Part shown: positions 14,281-23,763 of the stretch, one piece after another
How the letters are laid out: each line of letters begins with the position of its first letter
Numbering within the stretch: position 1 is the first letter of the stretch
Source of the DNA: Bacteroidales bacterium
GTDB taxonomy: Bacteria > Bacteroidota > Bacteroidia > Bacteroidales > F082
NCBI GenBank assembly: GCA_900769945.1
Contig: CAAGIO010000022.1
Coordinates: 124,001 to 188,000 of the forward strand
Direction: 5' to 3'
DNA: 64,000 nucleotides
Translations under genes and position numbers: made by a program
Notes under the pieces: model-generated
What the model saw: only the letters and a program-made list of their open reading frames with translations
Told to the model about the DNA's origin: nothing
The model's database searches: none

Positions 14281-15369
14281 ATGGATAATTTGATTAATAT
14301 TGTATCACATTTTATCGCTTCTGATAGGATAGAAAGAGTGGAGCCTCTTGGTGAGGGACTTATCAATGACACTTATAAAGTATATGTTAATGATTGTGAG
14401 ACACCTGCATACGTGTTACAGCGTATAAATAATAATGTGTTCAAGGATGTTGATATGCTTCAGAACAACATTAATGCTGTGACTTCGCATATCAGGGGAA
14501 AATTAATTAATAAAGGTGAGGAAGATCTTGACAGAAAGGTACTTAGGTTTATTGATACTAAAGATGGTAAGAATTATCATTATGACGGGGAGAAATATTG
14601 GAGAATGATGCTTTTCGTAAAGGACTCGTTCACATGTCAGTCTGTCACACCTGAGTATTCTTACATTGCTGGCAGGTCTTTCGGCGAGTTTGAGGGGTAT
14701 CTGTCGGACATGGAGACGCCTATAGGTGAGATAATCCCTGACTTTCATAATATTGAGTTCCGTCTCAAGCAGCTTAGGGAGGCTGTTTGCAACGATGCGG
14801 TGGGCAGGGTTGAAGATGTCAGGCAACTCATTGAAGATATTGAGAGCCGTGCCTTTAAGATGTCGTTAGGCGAGCGTTTGTATAGGGAGGGCAGGCTTCC
14901 AAAACGTATCTGTCACTGCGACACTAAAGTCAATAACATGCTTTTTGATGCTGAAGGCAAGGTGCTTTGTGTCATCGACCTTGACACCGTAATGCCGAGT
15001 TTTGTTTTCTCTGACTTCGGTGATTTCCTAAGGACTGCTGCAAATACCGGCGATGAAGACGACAAGTGCTTGGAAAACATTGACTTCGATATGGCTATCT
15101 TCAAGGCTTTTACAAAGGGTTATCTTGAGGGTACAAGAGACTTCCTGCTTCCAATAGAGATTGAGTGCCTGCCATACGCGGCTATGCTTTTCCCGTATAT
15201 GCAGACGGTGCGTTTCCTTGCCGATTATATTAATGGTGACACCTATTATAAAATAAAGTATCCCGACCATAATCTTGTCAGGGCAAAGGCTCAATGGCGT
15301 CTTTTTGAGAGGGCAGAAGCCAAAGAAGGGGAGATGAGGGACTTTATCGAAAATGTTAACCAACACTGA
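14281..15369 (+). CDS. N-acetylhexosamine 1-kinase-like (NahK) phosphotransferase
   Basis: A 362-residue kinase of the aminoglycoside-phosphotransferase fold. The N-terminal nucleotide loop is PLGEGLINDTYKV (residues about 22-34). The catalytic loop ICHCDTKVNNMLFD and the metal-binding VIDLDTVMPS are close to those of bifidobacterial NahK, which phosphorylates GalNAc and GlcNAc at C1. The length fits NahK. It is divergent from the GH109 gene and convergent with the galactose operon. It would supply HexNAc-1-phosphate to the nucleotidyltransferase at 17826. Substrate choice is inferred from homology and context. Confidence 0.8.
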   Translation: MDNLINIVSHFIASDRIERVEPLGEGLINDTYKVYVNDCETPAYVLQRINNNVFKDVDMLQNNINAVTSHIRGKLINKGEEDLDRKVLRFIDTKDGKNYHYDGEKYWRMMLFVKDSFTCQSVTPEYSYIAGRSFGEFEGYLSDMETPIGEIIPDFHNIEFRLKQLREAVCNDAVGRVEDVRQLIEDIESRAFKMSLGERLYREGRLPKRICHCDTKVNNMLFDAEGKVLCVIDLDTVMPSFVFSDFGDFLRTAANTGDEDDKCLENIDFDMAIFKAFTKGYLEGTRDFLLPIEIECLPYAAMLFPYMQTVRFLADYINGDTYYKIKYPDHNLVRAKAQWRLFERAEAKEGEMRDFIENVNQH

Positions 15370-15429
15370 CTTTGAGATATTAGTTGTTTGGAGTGTTAGT
15401 ACTCTTTAAGTTGTTGGATAGCAAAGTGG

Positions 15430-15473
15430 TGCGGCGGCTGGAAAGTGCATTGTGAGACTTTCCAGCCGCCGCA
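15430..15473. terminator. Long perfect GC-rich hairpin between convergent genes
   Basis: A 17-bp perfect stem (15430-15446 with 15457-15473; core GCGGCGGCTGGAAAGT) around a 10-nt loop lies between the NahK and MFS stops. No U-tract follows on either strand. It may stop transcription without U-tract help or protect the 3' ends of both mRNAs. Confidence 0.65.
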
Positions 15474-15503
15474 GTAGTAATATACCTTATGTGTTGTTAT
15501 TGT

Positions 15504-16793
15504 TTATTCAACGGGAATGTCTTTGTTAACATTCTTTGAGCCAATAAGGGCGTAGAATAGGATATATGCTGCACAAGCGACAACGACGATATAGCTTGTC
15601 ATGTAGCTTCCAGTCCAGTCGGCCACTGCACCTTGGAGCCCAACCATGATTGCAAAGCCGAACACCATCGTCATAAATGCGCCAGAGGCAATGGCGGTGT
15701 ATTTGCCAAGACCCTCGGTAGCAAGGTTGAAGATGCTGCCCCACATCACGGATGTGCATAATCCCACGAGGATAAATGCGAAGATGCCGACAGGTACTCT
15801 CGCCCAGATGATGGATAAGTTAGCCCAGTCGATGCCCGGCACGTTGACCATCAGGCTTGTAGGAGCAAACATTCCGAATAACACCAATAATATTGATGCT
15901 GTTGATACCACAACTATCATTGTCTTTGATGACACCTTGCTTCCTATTGCACCTCCGATGAAACGTCCGATAAGCATCATGAGCCAATACACTGCGACAA
16001 TAAGTCCGACAATACCGGCATCCATGCCTAAACCCGGTGTGGCTGCTGTCTCAGGTGATGTCAGGTACTGCATGATATATGTAGGTGTACCCACCTCAAT
16101 GCCTCCGTAAAGGAAGATGGCGAGGATGCCGAGCTTGAAGTGCCTGAACGAGAATGCACTGTATTTGTCCTTTACCTCGCTCTTCACCTCGACAGGCTGC
16201 GCTGGCTCCTCAATCTTTGTGAAGAGAATGATAATGAATCCTATAACAAAAATTGAAAGTGCTATCAATAATGCTGGTGTCGCGTCAGAAATCCTTGCTT
16301 TAGTGGCATCACCGATGAGTGCGCCCATAAGGATATATACGGCGACGGCGGCTGCCGAATTGAAAACACCGCCTATCTGTATGAGCTGGTTGCCTTTGTT
16401 GCCTCCTCCTCCAAGAATGTTAAGCATAGGGTTGACAACGGTGTTCAACATGCACATGCAGAATCCTGAGATGAAGGCTCCAAGGAGATAAAGTCCGAAT
16501 CCTACCGAACCGCTCGCCCATTGGACAAGTATTCCGATGATTCCGACAGCCAAGGCTATCAGTGACGTCTTCTTGTATCCGAATTTTTTTATCAGCATTC
16601 CTGAAGGTATTCCCATCACAAGGTATGCTATGAAGTTTCCGTAGTTGCCAATCTGAGACAAGAAGTTGCTTGCTCCAAACTGGTTCTTTACTATTACAGC
16701 CATTGGTGAGCATAAGTTAGTCACAAATGCTATCATTGCGAAAAGACCTATCATGACGATGATAGCGCCCCATTGTTTTGCTTTTGTTGCCAT
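15504..16793 (-). CDS. Glucose/galactose-type MFS transporter (FucP/GluP family)
   Basis: A 429-residue inner-membrane protein with about 12 hydrophobic helices. The N-terminus (VTNLCSPMAVIVKNQFGASN) and the second-helix motif GIPSGMLIKKFGYKKTSLIA are typical of the fucose/galactose/glucose:H+ symporter branch. A long hydrophilic cytoplasmic loop (PAQPVEVKSEVKDKYSAFSF) splits the two halves. It is the last gene of the operon galK - nucleotidyltransferase - galM - this gene (14 nt from galM), so galactose or a closely related hexose is the likely substrate. Confidence 0.88.
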   Translation of the reverse strand: MATKAKQWGAIIVMIGLFAMIAFVTNLCSPMAVIVKNQFGASNFLSQIGNYGNFIAYLVMGIPSGMLIKKFGYKKTSLIALAVGIIGILVQWASGSVGFGLYLLGAFISGFCMCMLNTVVNPMLNILGGGGNKGNQLIQIGGVFNSAAAVAVYILMGALIGDATKARISDATPALLIALSIFVIGFIIILFTKIEEPAQPVEVKSEVKDKYSAFSFRHFKLGILAIFLYGGIEVGTPTYIMQYLTSPETAATPGLGMDAGIVGLIVAVYWLMMLIGRFIGGAIGSKVSSKTMIVVVSTASILLVLFGMFAPTSLMVNVPGIDWANLSIIWARVPVGIFAFILVGLCTSVMWGSIFNLATEGLGKYTAIASGAFMTMVFGFAIMVGLQGAVADWTGSYMTSYIVVVACAAYILFYALIGSKNVNKDIPVE

Positions 16794-16807
16794 TGTTGTG
16801 TTGTTTG

Positions 16808-17824
16808 TTAATTATTTGAGAATCTGAATATTATATTTTGTTCATATCTTTCTCCCGGTCGCAGCACGGTGTTTGGAAAATGTGGCTTGTTTGGCGAGTC
16901 GGGTAGTGCTTGGCATTCGAGTGCCACGCCCTCGTAATCGTTGTATGGTCTGCCGCATTTCCCTACAGGACTGCCGCTGAGCCAGTTGCCGGTATATACT
17001 TGTATTCCCGGCTGTGTGGTGAGCAGCTCCACTCTCCGACCTGACTCCTCGCTGTAAAGCTCTGCCGCCTTGTGTGTCTCTCCTGGCACGAAATCGTCAA
17101 GGACCCAGCAGCTGTCATAGCCTTTCCCGTTGGTTATTGCATCGAAATCACTACTGATGTCCTGCCCGATAAGCTTTCCTTCGGTGAAGTCCATAGGCGT
17201 GCCCTTCACTGTTGCAATCTCTCCTGTGGTGATAAGCTCGTTGGTGGCTGGGAGATAATTGTGTGCAAACAATGTCAGCTTATGGTCAAGTATGTCTCCA
17301 TTACCTTCACCTTTGAGATTAAAATAGGTGTGGTTTGTGAGGTTAATGATGGTGGGGGCGTCTGTCTCGGCCTCTAACTCGATAATAAGCTCGCATTCGT
17401 CATTCCAAGTGTATCTCGCAGTTGCAAGGAGGTTACCGGGATAACCGGCCTCTCCGTCTTTGGACAGATATTTAAAGACAACGGTGTTGCCATTCCTCTC
17501 GCTGTCCCATATCTGGTTTGCGAAACCTTCCGGACCTCCGTGAAGATGATGCTTCCCGTCGCTGGTGTTCAATACAAGCTGGTGTTCTTTGCCGTCAATG
17601 CTGAACCTTCCCTCATTAATCCTGTTTGAGAAGCGTCCGGGGATTTTGCCGGCACATGGACCATCTCCAAAATAATCGTTCAGATTGGAGTATCCAAGCA
17701 CCACATCTCCCATGTTACCGTTCTTGTCAGGCACGATGGCCGACACTAATCCTGCACCTATATTGCAAAGCGTGACGCTCGCTCCAAGCGCATTTGTTAA
17801 CGTGTAAGTCTTGATGTCCTTCAT
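16808..17824 (-). CDS. galM: Aldose 1-epimerase (galactose mutarotase)
   Basis: 338 residues from ATG 17824 (MKDIKTYTLTN); a longer frame overlaps the previous gene. GalM catalyses the alpha/beta interconversion of galactose and glucose in the cytoplasm. Key family segments are present: GRFSNRINEGRFSIDG, the substrate His region HHLHGGPEGF, NLTNHTYFNL with the catalytic His, and the late Glu in YEGVALECQALPDSPN. Only 1 nt separates it from the upstream nucleotidyltransferase stop, so they are translationally linked. Confidence 0.94.
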   Translation of the reverse strand: MKDIKTYTLTNALGASVTLCNIGAGLVSAIVPDKNGNMGDVVLGYSNLNDYFGDGPCAGKIPGRFSNRINEGRFSIDGKEHQLVLNTSDGKHHLHGGPEGFANQIWDSERNGNTVVFKYLSKDGEAGYPGNLLATARYTWNDECELIIELEAETDAPTIINLTNHTYFNLKGEGNGDILDHKLTLFAHNYLPATNELITTGEIATVKGTPMDFTEGKLIGQDISSDFDAITNGKGYDSCWVLDDFVPGETHKAAELYSEESGRRVELLTTQPGIQVYTGNWLSGSPVGKCGRPYNDYEGVALECQALPDSPNKPHFPNTVLRPGERYEQNIIFRFSNN

Positions 17825-17825
17825 C

Positions 17826-18728
17826 TTACCAAAGCTTTTGAGGATATACGCCCTTGTCAATAAGCTCTTGAATCTTACGTACTACATCTGGCTTGTCCTC
17901 TTTATAAGTGACTCCAAACCATACTGCATCGCTTGACAAAACCTTTAGCTTGGCTTGATTGCTGTTTATCAGTGTGTTGACCATCAATGGGATATAGAAT
18001 TCCGCCTTGATGTTTGTCTTGGCATCTCCGTCTAAGAAGTTCTTGAATCCGTCTTTAAGGTGTTTGAGGAAGTCGGGGGTGAAGCCGAAGAAGTTCATAG
18101 AGACGAGTGTGTCAAGGTCGAGGGGGTGTGTCCCGGTCTCGTCGGTGTAAGCGGCTCCGTCGGCGGTCTTGGCGATAGATGTTCTCTCTACTATTGTCTG
18201 AAGGAAGTGGCATCTGTTCTGTGTGCACACTCCTCTCGACACTGTGCCGAAGTCGGAGAGGGTGTTTTTCAGTTTATAGGCTACCATGGAGTAAGAGCCT
18301 TCTTTGCCATCGCACTCGACAAGGTGTTTTGCCATCACCTCGTAAGCCTCTTTCCCATAGAAGTCATCAGCGTTGATGACGGCGAAAGGCTCGTTAATGA
18401 CGTTTGCTGCCATAAGCACTGCATGACCCGTACCCCAAGGCTTCTGGCGTCCCTCAGGAACGGAATATCCTTCTGGAAGGCAGTCAAGTCCTTGATATAC
18501 ATATTCTACCGGTAATCCGAAACGCTCGCTGTTGTTGATTTTCTCAAAGGCTTCAGCGAAGTCTTTCCTAATAACGAAGACTATCTTACCAAAGCCGGCT
18601 CGCTTTGCGTCAAATATTGAATAGTCAAGAATCGCCTCGTTGTTTGGACCAACGCCGTCCATCTGTTTCAGGGCTCCGTATCTTGAACCCATTCCTGCTG
18701 CTAATACTAATAATGTTGGTTTCATCAT
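17826..18728 (-). CDS. Sugar-1-phosphate nucleotidyltransferase
   Basis: About 300 residues (start ATG 18728 or 18725). The N-terminal signature LVLAAGMGSRYGALKQMDGV is the nucleotide-binding G-x-G-x-R of sugar nucleotidyltransferases. FAVINADDFYG provides the metal-binding Asp, and WGTGHAVLMAA is a substrate block. It would join a sugar-1-phosphate to UTP or another NTP. The gene is the second of the operon, between galK (27 nt upstream) and galM (1 nt downstream). As no galT is present in the window, it may convert galactose-1-P (from GalK) and/or HexNAc-1-P (from the NahK-like kinase) directly into UDP-sugars. That is inference. Confidence 0.85.
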   Translation of the reverse strand: MMKPTLLVLAAGMGSRYGALKQMDGVGPNNEAILDYSIFDAKRAGFGKIVFVIRKDFAEAFEKINNSERFGLPVEYVYQGLDCLPEGYSVPEGRQKPWGTGHAVLMAANVINEPFAVINADDFYGKEAYEVMAKHLVECDGKEGSYSMVAYKLKNTLSDFGTVSRGVCTQNRCHFLQTIVERTSIAKTADGAAYTDETGTHPLDLDTLVSMNFFGFTPDFLKHLKDGFKNFLDGDAKTNIKAEFYIPLMVNTLINSNQAKLKVLSSDAVWFGVTYKEDKPDVVRKIQELIDKGVYPQKLW

Positions 18729-18755
18729 TATGCTATTTTATGTTTGTCTTATTGT

Positions 18756-19904
18756 TTATTCTAATCTTCTTGCTCCATCGGAAATAACAACGTCGTATGT
18801 CTTGGGCTGATGTCCGAATTTATTGAGGAACTCGTTTCTTGCTGTGGAGACGAAGTCATCGTAAAGTTCTTCTTTTACAATGTTGATGGTGCAGCCTCCG
18901 AATCCGCCGCCCATGACGCGTGAGCCTGTCACTCCGCATCTTCTCGCAATATCGTTTAGGAAGTCGAGCTCGTCGCAACTCACCTCGTATTCTTTACTCA
19001 TGCCGTAGTGTGTTCCGAACATCCTGTCTCCGACAGTCACGTAGTCGCCCCTCTCAAGAGCATCACAAACGTCAAGGACACGCTGCTTCTCACCAATGAC
19101 GTACTTCGCGCGCATATAGTCCTCTTCAGAAATCTCCTCCCTGACCTCTTCAAGCATGTCCATGGTGGCATCGCTCAAGAACTTCACTTCGTTATGCCTC
19201 TTGGTAATGTGTGCGCAGGCGTTTTCACACGACTCTCTTCTCTTATTATAAGCCGATGACGCAAGCTCGTGCTTGACACATGTGTCGAGAAGGACTACCT
19301 TGTATCCTTCCGGATGGAATGGGAAATACTCGTATTCCATTGTGGCACAATTTAATCTGATGAGATGACCTTCTTTACCAAATATTGATGCGAACTGGTC
19401 CATGATGCCGCATTTCACTCCACAATAGTTGTGCTCGGTGGCCTGTCCAATGCGTGCAAGCTCCATCTTTTCAATGCCGAGACTATAAATGTCGTTAATG
19501 GCGTAAGCGAAGGTGCTCTCTAATGCCGCTGATGACGACATGCCTGCACCAAGCGGAACATCACCGGCAAAAACAGCGTCGAAACCGTTGATTCTGTACC
19601 CTCTCTTCTGAATCTCACGTACAACACCGAAGATGTATCTTGCCCAAGCCTCCTGAGGAAGGTCTTCTTCTCTCATTCCAAACTCCGACATGGCCTCATA
19701 GTCAAGAGAATAAACCCTGACCTTTTCGCTGCCGTTGGCTTGTATTGCCGCATATATCCCTTTGTCAATGGCTCCGGGAAAAACAAATCCTCCGTTGTAA
19801 TCGGTGTGCTCGCCTATAAGGTTGATTCTTCCGGGTGATGTATATACTCTGTATGTATCACCAAATAATGTCCTGAATTTTTCTTGTATCTGCTTTGTAT
19901 CCAT
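18756..19904 (-). CDS. galK: Galactokinase
   Basis: A 382-residue GHMP kinase that phosphorylates D-galactose at C1 in the cytoplasm. The galactokinase signature GRINLIGEHTDYNGG is at about residues 25-39, the ATP-binding PLGAGMSSSAALE in the first third, and the C-terminal motif VMGGGFGGCTINIV is complete. The length is normal. It is the first gene of the gal operon, with a TAnnTTTG element at 19957-19964. Confidence 0.96.
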   Translation of the reverse strand: MDTKQIQEKFRTLFGDTYRVYTSPGRINLIGEHTDYNGGFVFPGAIDKGIYAAIQANGSEKVRVYSLDYEAMSEFGMREEDLPQEAWARYIFGVVREIQKRGYRINGFDAVFAGDVPLGAGMSSSAALESTFAYAINDIYSLGIEKMELARIGQATEHNYCGVKCGIMDQFASIFGKEGHLIRLNCATMEYEYFPFHPEGYKVVLLDTCVKHELASSAYNKRRESCENACAHITKRHNEVKFLSDATMDMLEEVREEISEEDYMRAKYVIGEKQRVLDVCDALERGDYVTVGDRMFGTHYGMSKEYEVSCDELDFLNDIARRCGVTGSRVMGGGFGGCTINIVKEELYDDFVSTARNEFLNKFGHQPKTYDVVISDGARRLE

Positions 19905-19956
19905 AACTTTACAGTATTATTATTTTCGACACTTGTTATACTTTTTTTCTTTGCCC

Positions 19957-19964
19957 CAAAAATA
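19957..19964 (-). promoter_or_regulatory. -7 element of the gal operon
   Basis: Minus strand TATTTTTG, about 53 nt before the galK ATG. Confidence 0.55.
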
Positions 19965-20046
19965 AGTGATTTTTTTTAATTCGACAAACTTTTTATTTCT
20001 TGCAAAAAAAAATTACCGGATATTGAAATAATAATTCTTTTTACTA

Positions 20047-20054
20047 TACCTTTG
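20047..20054 (+). promoter_or_regulatory. -7 element of the GH29 gene
   Basis: TACCTTTG, about 133 nt before the ATG at 20187, implying an untranslated leader of roughly 120 nt. The leader shows no recognised riboswitch. Confidence 0.5.
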
Positions 20055-20186
20055 TAGTCATCTTGTTATTGGAGATTACTTTTGTAATCCATTGATTGTT
20101 ATCTTGTTATTAATGATTATTAATGTTGATTGGCTATGTTGGAAAAGACCTTTAATTGGTGTTGCGGACAAATATTGGGGTTTAAG

Positions 20187-22223
20187 ATGCTTAGAATCAT
20201 CTTGCTTTCCCTTGTTTTCCTTACTTCTTGTGTTGGCGAGCCGGACTATATTGGGCCGTTACCAACCGAAGAGCAGCTGAGATGGCATGAGATGGAGACT
20301 TACGCTTTCGTTCATTTCGGGCTAAACACTTTCAATGACTTGGAATGGGGCTGGGGTGATACCCCGACTTCTACCTTCCATCCTTCTTCCCTTGACTGTG
20401 AACAGTGGGTGGCTACATTTAAACAATGTGGGATGAAAGGAGTGATACTGACAGCCAAACATCATGATGGCTTTTGTCTATGGCCTACAAAATCAACGGA
20501 TTATAATATCTCAAACTCTCCTTATAAAGATGGTGCGGGCGATTTGGTTAAGGAACTCTCTGATGCCTGCAGGAAATATGGCCTTAAATTCGGGCTTTAC
20601 CTCTCTCCATGGGACCGTAATAATCCGAGATACGGTTTCCCGGAATATGTTGATACTTACCATCAGCAGATTGACGAGTTGACATCACTATATGGTCCGC
20701 TGTTTGAGTTCTGGTTTGATGGCGCTAACGGTGGGAATGGTTATTATGGTGGTGCAAATGAATCACGACATATTGACGCTGCCTCTTATTATGACTACTC
20801 CCGTGCAAGAGACACCATTATTAATAGGCATCACGATGCGATGATTTTTGGAGGCACTTGCCAGACAATCCGCTGGGTCGGTAATGAACAAGGCTGGGCG
20901 GGCGATACCGACTGGTGCATTATGCCTTACGCGGATAAGATAAAAAATAACGATGTGTTGATGTATGGCTGCGAGAACGGCTCCGTTTGGATGCCTGCTG
21001 AAGTTGATGTCTCAATCCGTCCGGGCTGGTTCTATCACCAAAGGGAAGACCATCAGGTGAAGTCTCTCGCAAAACTCGTTGATATCTATTATAATAGCGT
21101 GGGACATAACGCCAACCTCCTGCTTAACTTCCCGATAGGACTCAATGGGAAGGTCCCCGCCACTGACTCATTACGAGCATTGGAATTCCATAACACTATT
21201 TCTAACGAGCTTTCCAATAATCTTCTTCCTAAGGCGAAGGTCTATGCCGACGATGAACGTGGATGGCGTTTCTCTGCCTCAAAGACTACCGACGGAGACA
21301 TTTACACTTATTGGGCTACTAATGACGATTACCCTTACGGAACTATCTCTTTTGTCTTTGATGAACCAGTGAAAATGAACAGAGTCCTTATTCAAGAGTA
21401 TATTAAGAAAGGACAAAGGGTGAAGTCGTTCTTTCTCGAAGGTGAGCTGAATGGTGAATGGTTTAAAATCAACACCTTAGATACAACATCAACAATAGGG
21501 TATAAACGTATTGTACGTTTTAACACTGTGGAACTCGACAAACTGACAATTTATTTTGAGGAGAGTAAAGGTCCTTTGTGTATCAGTAATATTGAGGCGT
21601 ATTGTGCCCCGATACTTCTCTCTGAGCCAGCTATTGTCCGTGATGATAATGACATGGTTACAATTTCTACTGCTGACGATAACGCTTTGGTTTTCTTTAC
21701 AACCGACGGCTCTGTCCCTTCAGCGGGTACTTCCTCTCTTTATAATGGTCCTTTCGTCTTGAAAGGCAGGGCGTTAGTGAAGGCTGTCTCTTACGACCCT
21801 TTGTCTGGGAATACAAGCGCGATGTCAACAAGATACCTGCCTAACTCACTTCACGAGTTTTCAGTCGTCTCCCCAAAAGACGGATTCAGCAGGGCTTATG
21901 ACGGCTCCGGCTTCTCTTCAATAAATCTCCCGATGCGTAATCCTGTCATTGAGATGGAGTTCGATGAGCCTCAGAATATTAAGGGCTTTTCTTACCTCCC
22001 GTCACAAGAACGCGACGCCTCCCGTCATATTTCTGAATACAAGTTATTTGTTGATGACTCCCTTGTTATTAGCGGCACCTTCGGCAATATCAGAAACAAT
22101 CCGGTGGAACAAGTGGTTGACTTCCCATCAGTGAAAGGGAAAAATGTGAGGTTTGTCGCCACCAAAAATATTGATGACGCAAGCTATTGTAAGGTAGCAG
22201 AGTTTTATGTTATTACTGAATAG
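20187..22223 (+). CDS. GH29 alpha-L-fucosidase lipoprotein with C-terminal binding domains
   Basis: 678 residues from ATG 20187, chosen because it begins a lipoprotein signal (MLRIILLSLVFLTSC). The GH29 (alpha/beta)8 domain covers about 20-350: GVILTAKHHDGFCLWPTKST with the conserved His pair, YLSPWDRN, and the nucleophile Asp in FEFWFDGANGG. The next region (about 370-480) resembles an F5/8-type C domain. A chitobiase/FN3-like segment follows (FFTTDGSVPSAGTSSLYNGP, about 505-545), and then a further discoidin-like end. It would remove L-fucose from host glycans at the cell surface or in the periplasm. It sits divergently from the gal operon. Confidence 0.88.
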   Translation: MLRIILLSLVFLTSCVGEPDYIGPLPTEEQLRWHEMETYAFVHFGLNTFNDLEWGWGDTPTSTFHPSSLDCEQWVATFKQCGMKGVILTAKHHDGFCLWPTKSTDYNISNSPYKDGAGDLVKELSDACRKYGLKFGLYLSPWDRNNPRYGFPEYVDTYHQQIDELTSLYGPLFEFWFDGANGGNGYYGGANESRHIDAASYYDYSRARDTIINRHHDAMIFGGTCQTIRWVGNEQGWAGDTDWCIMPYADKIKNNDVLMYGCENGSVWMPAEVDVSIRPGWFYHQREDHQVKSLAKLVDIYYNSVGHNANLLLNFPIGLNGKVPATDSLRALEFHNTISNELSNNLLPKAKVYADDERGWRFSASKTTDGDIYTYWATNDDYPYGTISFVFDEPVKMNRVLIQEYIKKGQRVKSFFLEGELNGEWFKINTLDTTSTIGYKRIVRFNTVELDKLTIYFEESKGPLCISNIEAYCAPILLSEPAIVRDDNDMVTISTADDNALVFFTTDGSVPSAGTSSLYNGPFVLKGRALVKAVSYDPLSGNTSAMSTRYLPNSLHEFSVVSPKDGFSRAYDGSGFSSINLPMRNPVIEMEFDEPQNIKGFSYLPSQERDASRHISEYKLFVDDSLVISGTFGNIRNNPVEQVVDFPSVKGKNVRFVATKNIDDASYCKVAEFYVITE

Positions 22224-22226
22224 ACG

Positions 22227-22808
22227 TTATAACGCTCTTATCTGAGAATCAATGCTTCTCACTTGGGAAAAAATGTCGCGAACACCATCGTTCGTGATTA
22301 CAAAATCAGCTCTCCCGATGTTGAGTTCCTCGTTTTGTTGGAGCCTTGCCCTAGAAAGAAACGATTCTGGACTGCAATTGTCACGTTGAATGACTCTCTG
22401 TTTGCGGATTTCTTCCGGTGCTGAGATAAGAATTATCTTGTCGAAAAGGATACCAATCTCTTTCTCGAAAATCAGCGCAGACTCAAACAGAACATAAGGG
22501 GAGGCCTGTTCCTCGCACCATGTTTGGAATCTCTTGTTTAACTCAGGATAGAGCAGCCCCTCAACGAATGTTAGCTCGGCCTTGTTGTTGAATAGTATTT
22601 TTGAGAGCTGGCTTTTGTTTAACAATCCATTGTCGAGATAGGCATCATCTCCGAATCTGTTGGTGATTATACGTTTTATCTCAGGTAGTAAATATAGTGA
22701 TTTCGTCTCCTCGTCGGAGTAGAAAACCGGTATCCCAATGTTTTGGAAGGCATTACACACATAAGTCTTACCGCTTCCAATATTCCCGGTGATACCTATT
22801 TTTTTCAT
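22227..22808 (-). CDS. coaE: Dephospho-CoA kinase
   Basis: A 193-residue P-loop kinase for the last step of coenzyme A synthesis (phosphorylation of dephospho-CoA at the ribose 3'-OH). The Walker A motif GITGNIGSGKT is at residues 4-14, followed by VFYSDEETK with the catalytic Asp region and the lid RVIQRDNCSPESFLSRARLQ. The length is normal. Its start overlaps the upstream YbbR gene by 4 nt (22805-22808). The yajC-ybbR-coaE order is common in Bacteroidales. Confidence 0.94.
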   Translation of the reverse strand: MKKIGITGNIGSGKTYVCNAFQNIGIPVFYSDEETKSLYLLPEIKRIITNRFGDDAYLDNGLLNKSQLSKILFNNKAELTFVEGLLYPELNKRFQTWCEEQASPYVLFESALIFEKEIGILFDKIILISAPEEIRKQRVIQRDNCSPESFLSRARLQQNEELNIGRADFVITNDGVRDIFSQVRSIDSQIRAL

Positions 22809-23749
22809 TTTGTTTGAAGAATAACGTATTCGACTTCAGAAGGCTCGATGTCAATGACTTTGGTGTTGTTGGGGGACAAGACCAGATTTACAGGGAGAAT
22901 GTCATTCAAATACAGCTCGTTAGTGTCAATCTCCACCTTGAAAGATAGGCTGTTGATTTTTTCATAGTCTTTCATGGCGACAATATACCTTGCGACAACC
23001 TTGTCAGGGAAGAGGTGCAGCTTGATGTTTTCAGGAATGGAGATAGGGATGCTTATCTCTGCTTCGGTGTATTTCTCGACATTTATTTTTAAAACGACCT
23101 CCTTTGTCTCGGAAAATAATCCGTCGGAGATAGCGAGAGGTGATGTGGTCTCTATATTTTTCTTGAGGTTTTTCAATTCTATTTTTTTTGTATAAACCTC
23201 ATTAGTATTTGCTATGTCGTTCTCGGTTCCGAAAATAACTATTGAGTCGGGTTGTATAAGAATATCGCCATATAAATTATACTGTCTTTCAAAATTGATG
23301 TTGGTATCGGGTATGACCTTTACTTTTTTTGATGCCAACCTATTCATTTTAAAGTAAATAGCATCTTCTTTTGTAGAGACATCGTAGTTGTTGATGTTCA
23401 TGAACTGGGCTATTGCTTCTTTAATATAGATGCTGTTGTAGGTATATTGTTGGTTTTCTTCTTTAAACCTTATGTTTTCCAAAGAGATAGTGACGGCTCT
23501 ATGGCTTTTCTTAACAAAATAGTAGTTCAATAGTTTGAATCCGGTACACTGTAGGTTGGCTTCAACGGAGTATGAGTTGTCTTCAAGTATTTGGTCAGCG
23601 GGGATGTCGGAGTAGTGAATGGCGAAAGGCACATTTACGGAATAGGTGTCTGACAATTTTATCATCAGCCACAGCATAGCGGCAATGAGAACGAATGTTG
23701 ACATGCCGCTAAACTTTCTCAATCCACGATTATTATCGTCTTTCGCCAT
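22805..23749 (-). CDS. YbbR-domain membrane-anchored protein
   Basis: 314 residues: a short cytoplasmic start, one membrane helix (STFVLIAAMLWLMIKLSDTY, about residues 17-36), then a long extracytoplasmic part of beta-rich YbbR repeats (VNVPFAIHYSDIPADQIL, then VIPDTNINFERQYNLYGDIL and QPDSIVIFGTENDI). YbbR repeats occur in CdaR, a regulator of c-di-AMP cyclase, but no cyclase gene is in this window. Position between yajC (14 nt) and coaE (overlap) matches the conserved Bacteroidales arrangement. Function remains unknown. Confidence 0.82.
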   Translation of the reverse strand: MAKDDNNRGLRKFSGMSTFVLIAAMLWLMIKLSDTYSVNVPFAIHYSDIPADQILEDNSYSVEANLQCTGFKLLNYYFVKKSHRAVTISLENIRFKEENQQYTYNSIYIKEAIAQFMNINNYDVSTKEDAIYFKMNRLASKKVKVIPDTNINFERQYNLYGDILIQPDSIVIFGTENDIANTNEVYTKKIELKNLKKNIETTSPLAISDGLFSETKEVVLKINVEKYTEAEISIPISIPENIKLHLFPDKVVARYIVAMKDYEKINSLSFKVEIDTNELYLNDILPVNLVLSPNNTKVIDIEPSEVEYVILQTK

Positions 23750-23763
23750 TGCTTTAGATATTG

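Noticed and set aside
18060..18515. 151-codon plus-strand ORF within the nucleotidyltransferase
   Set aside because: Antisense shadow; the minus-strand protein has complete motifs.
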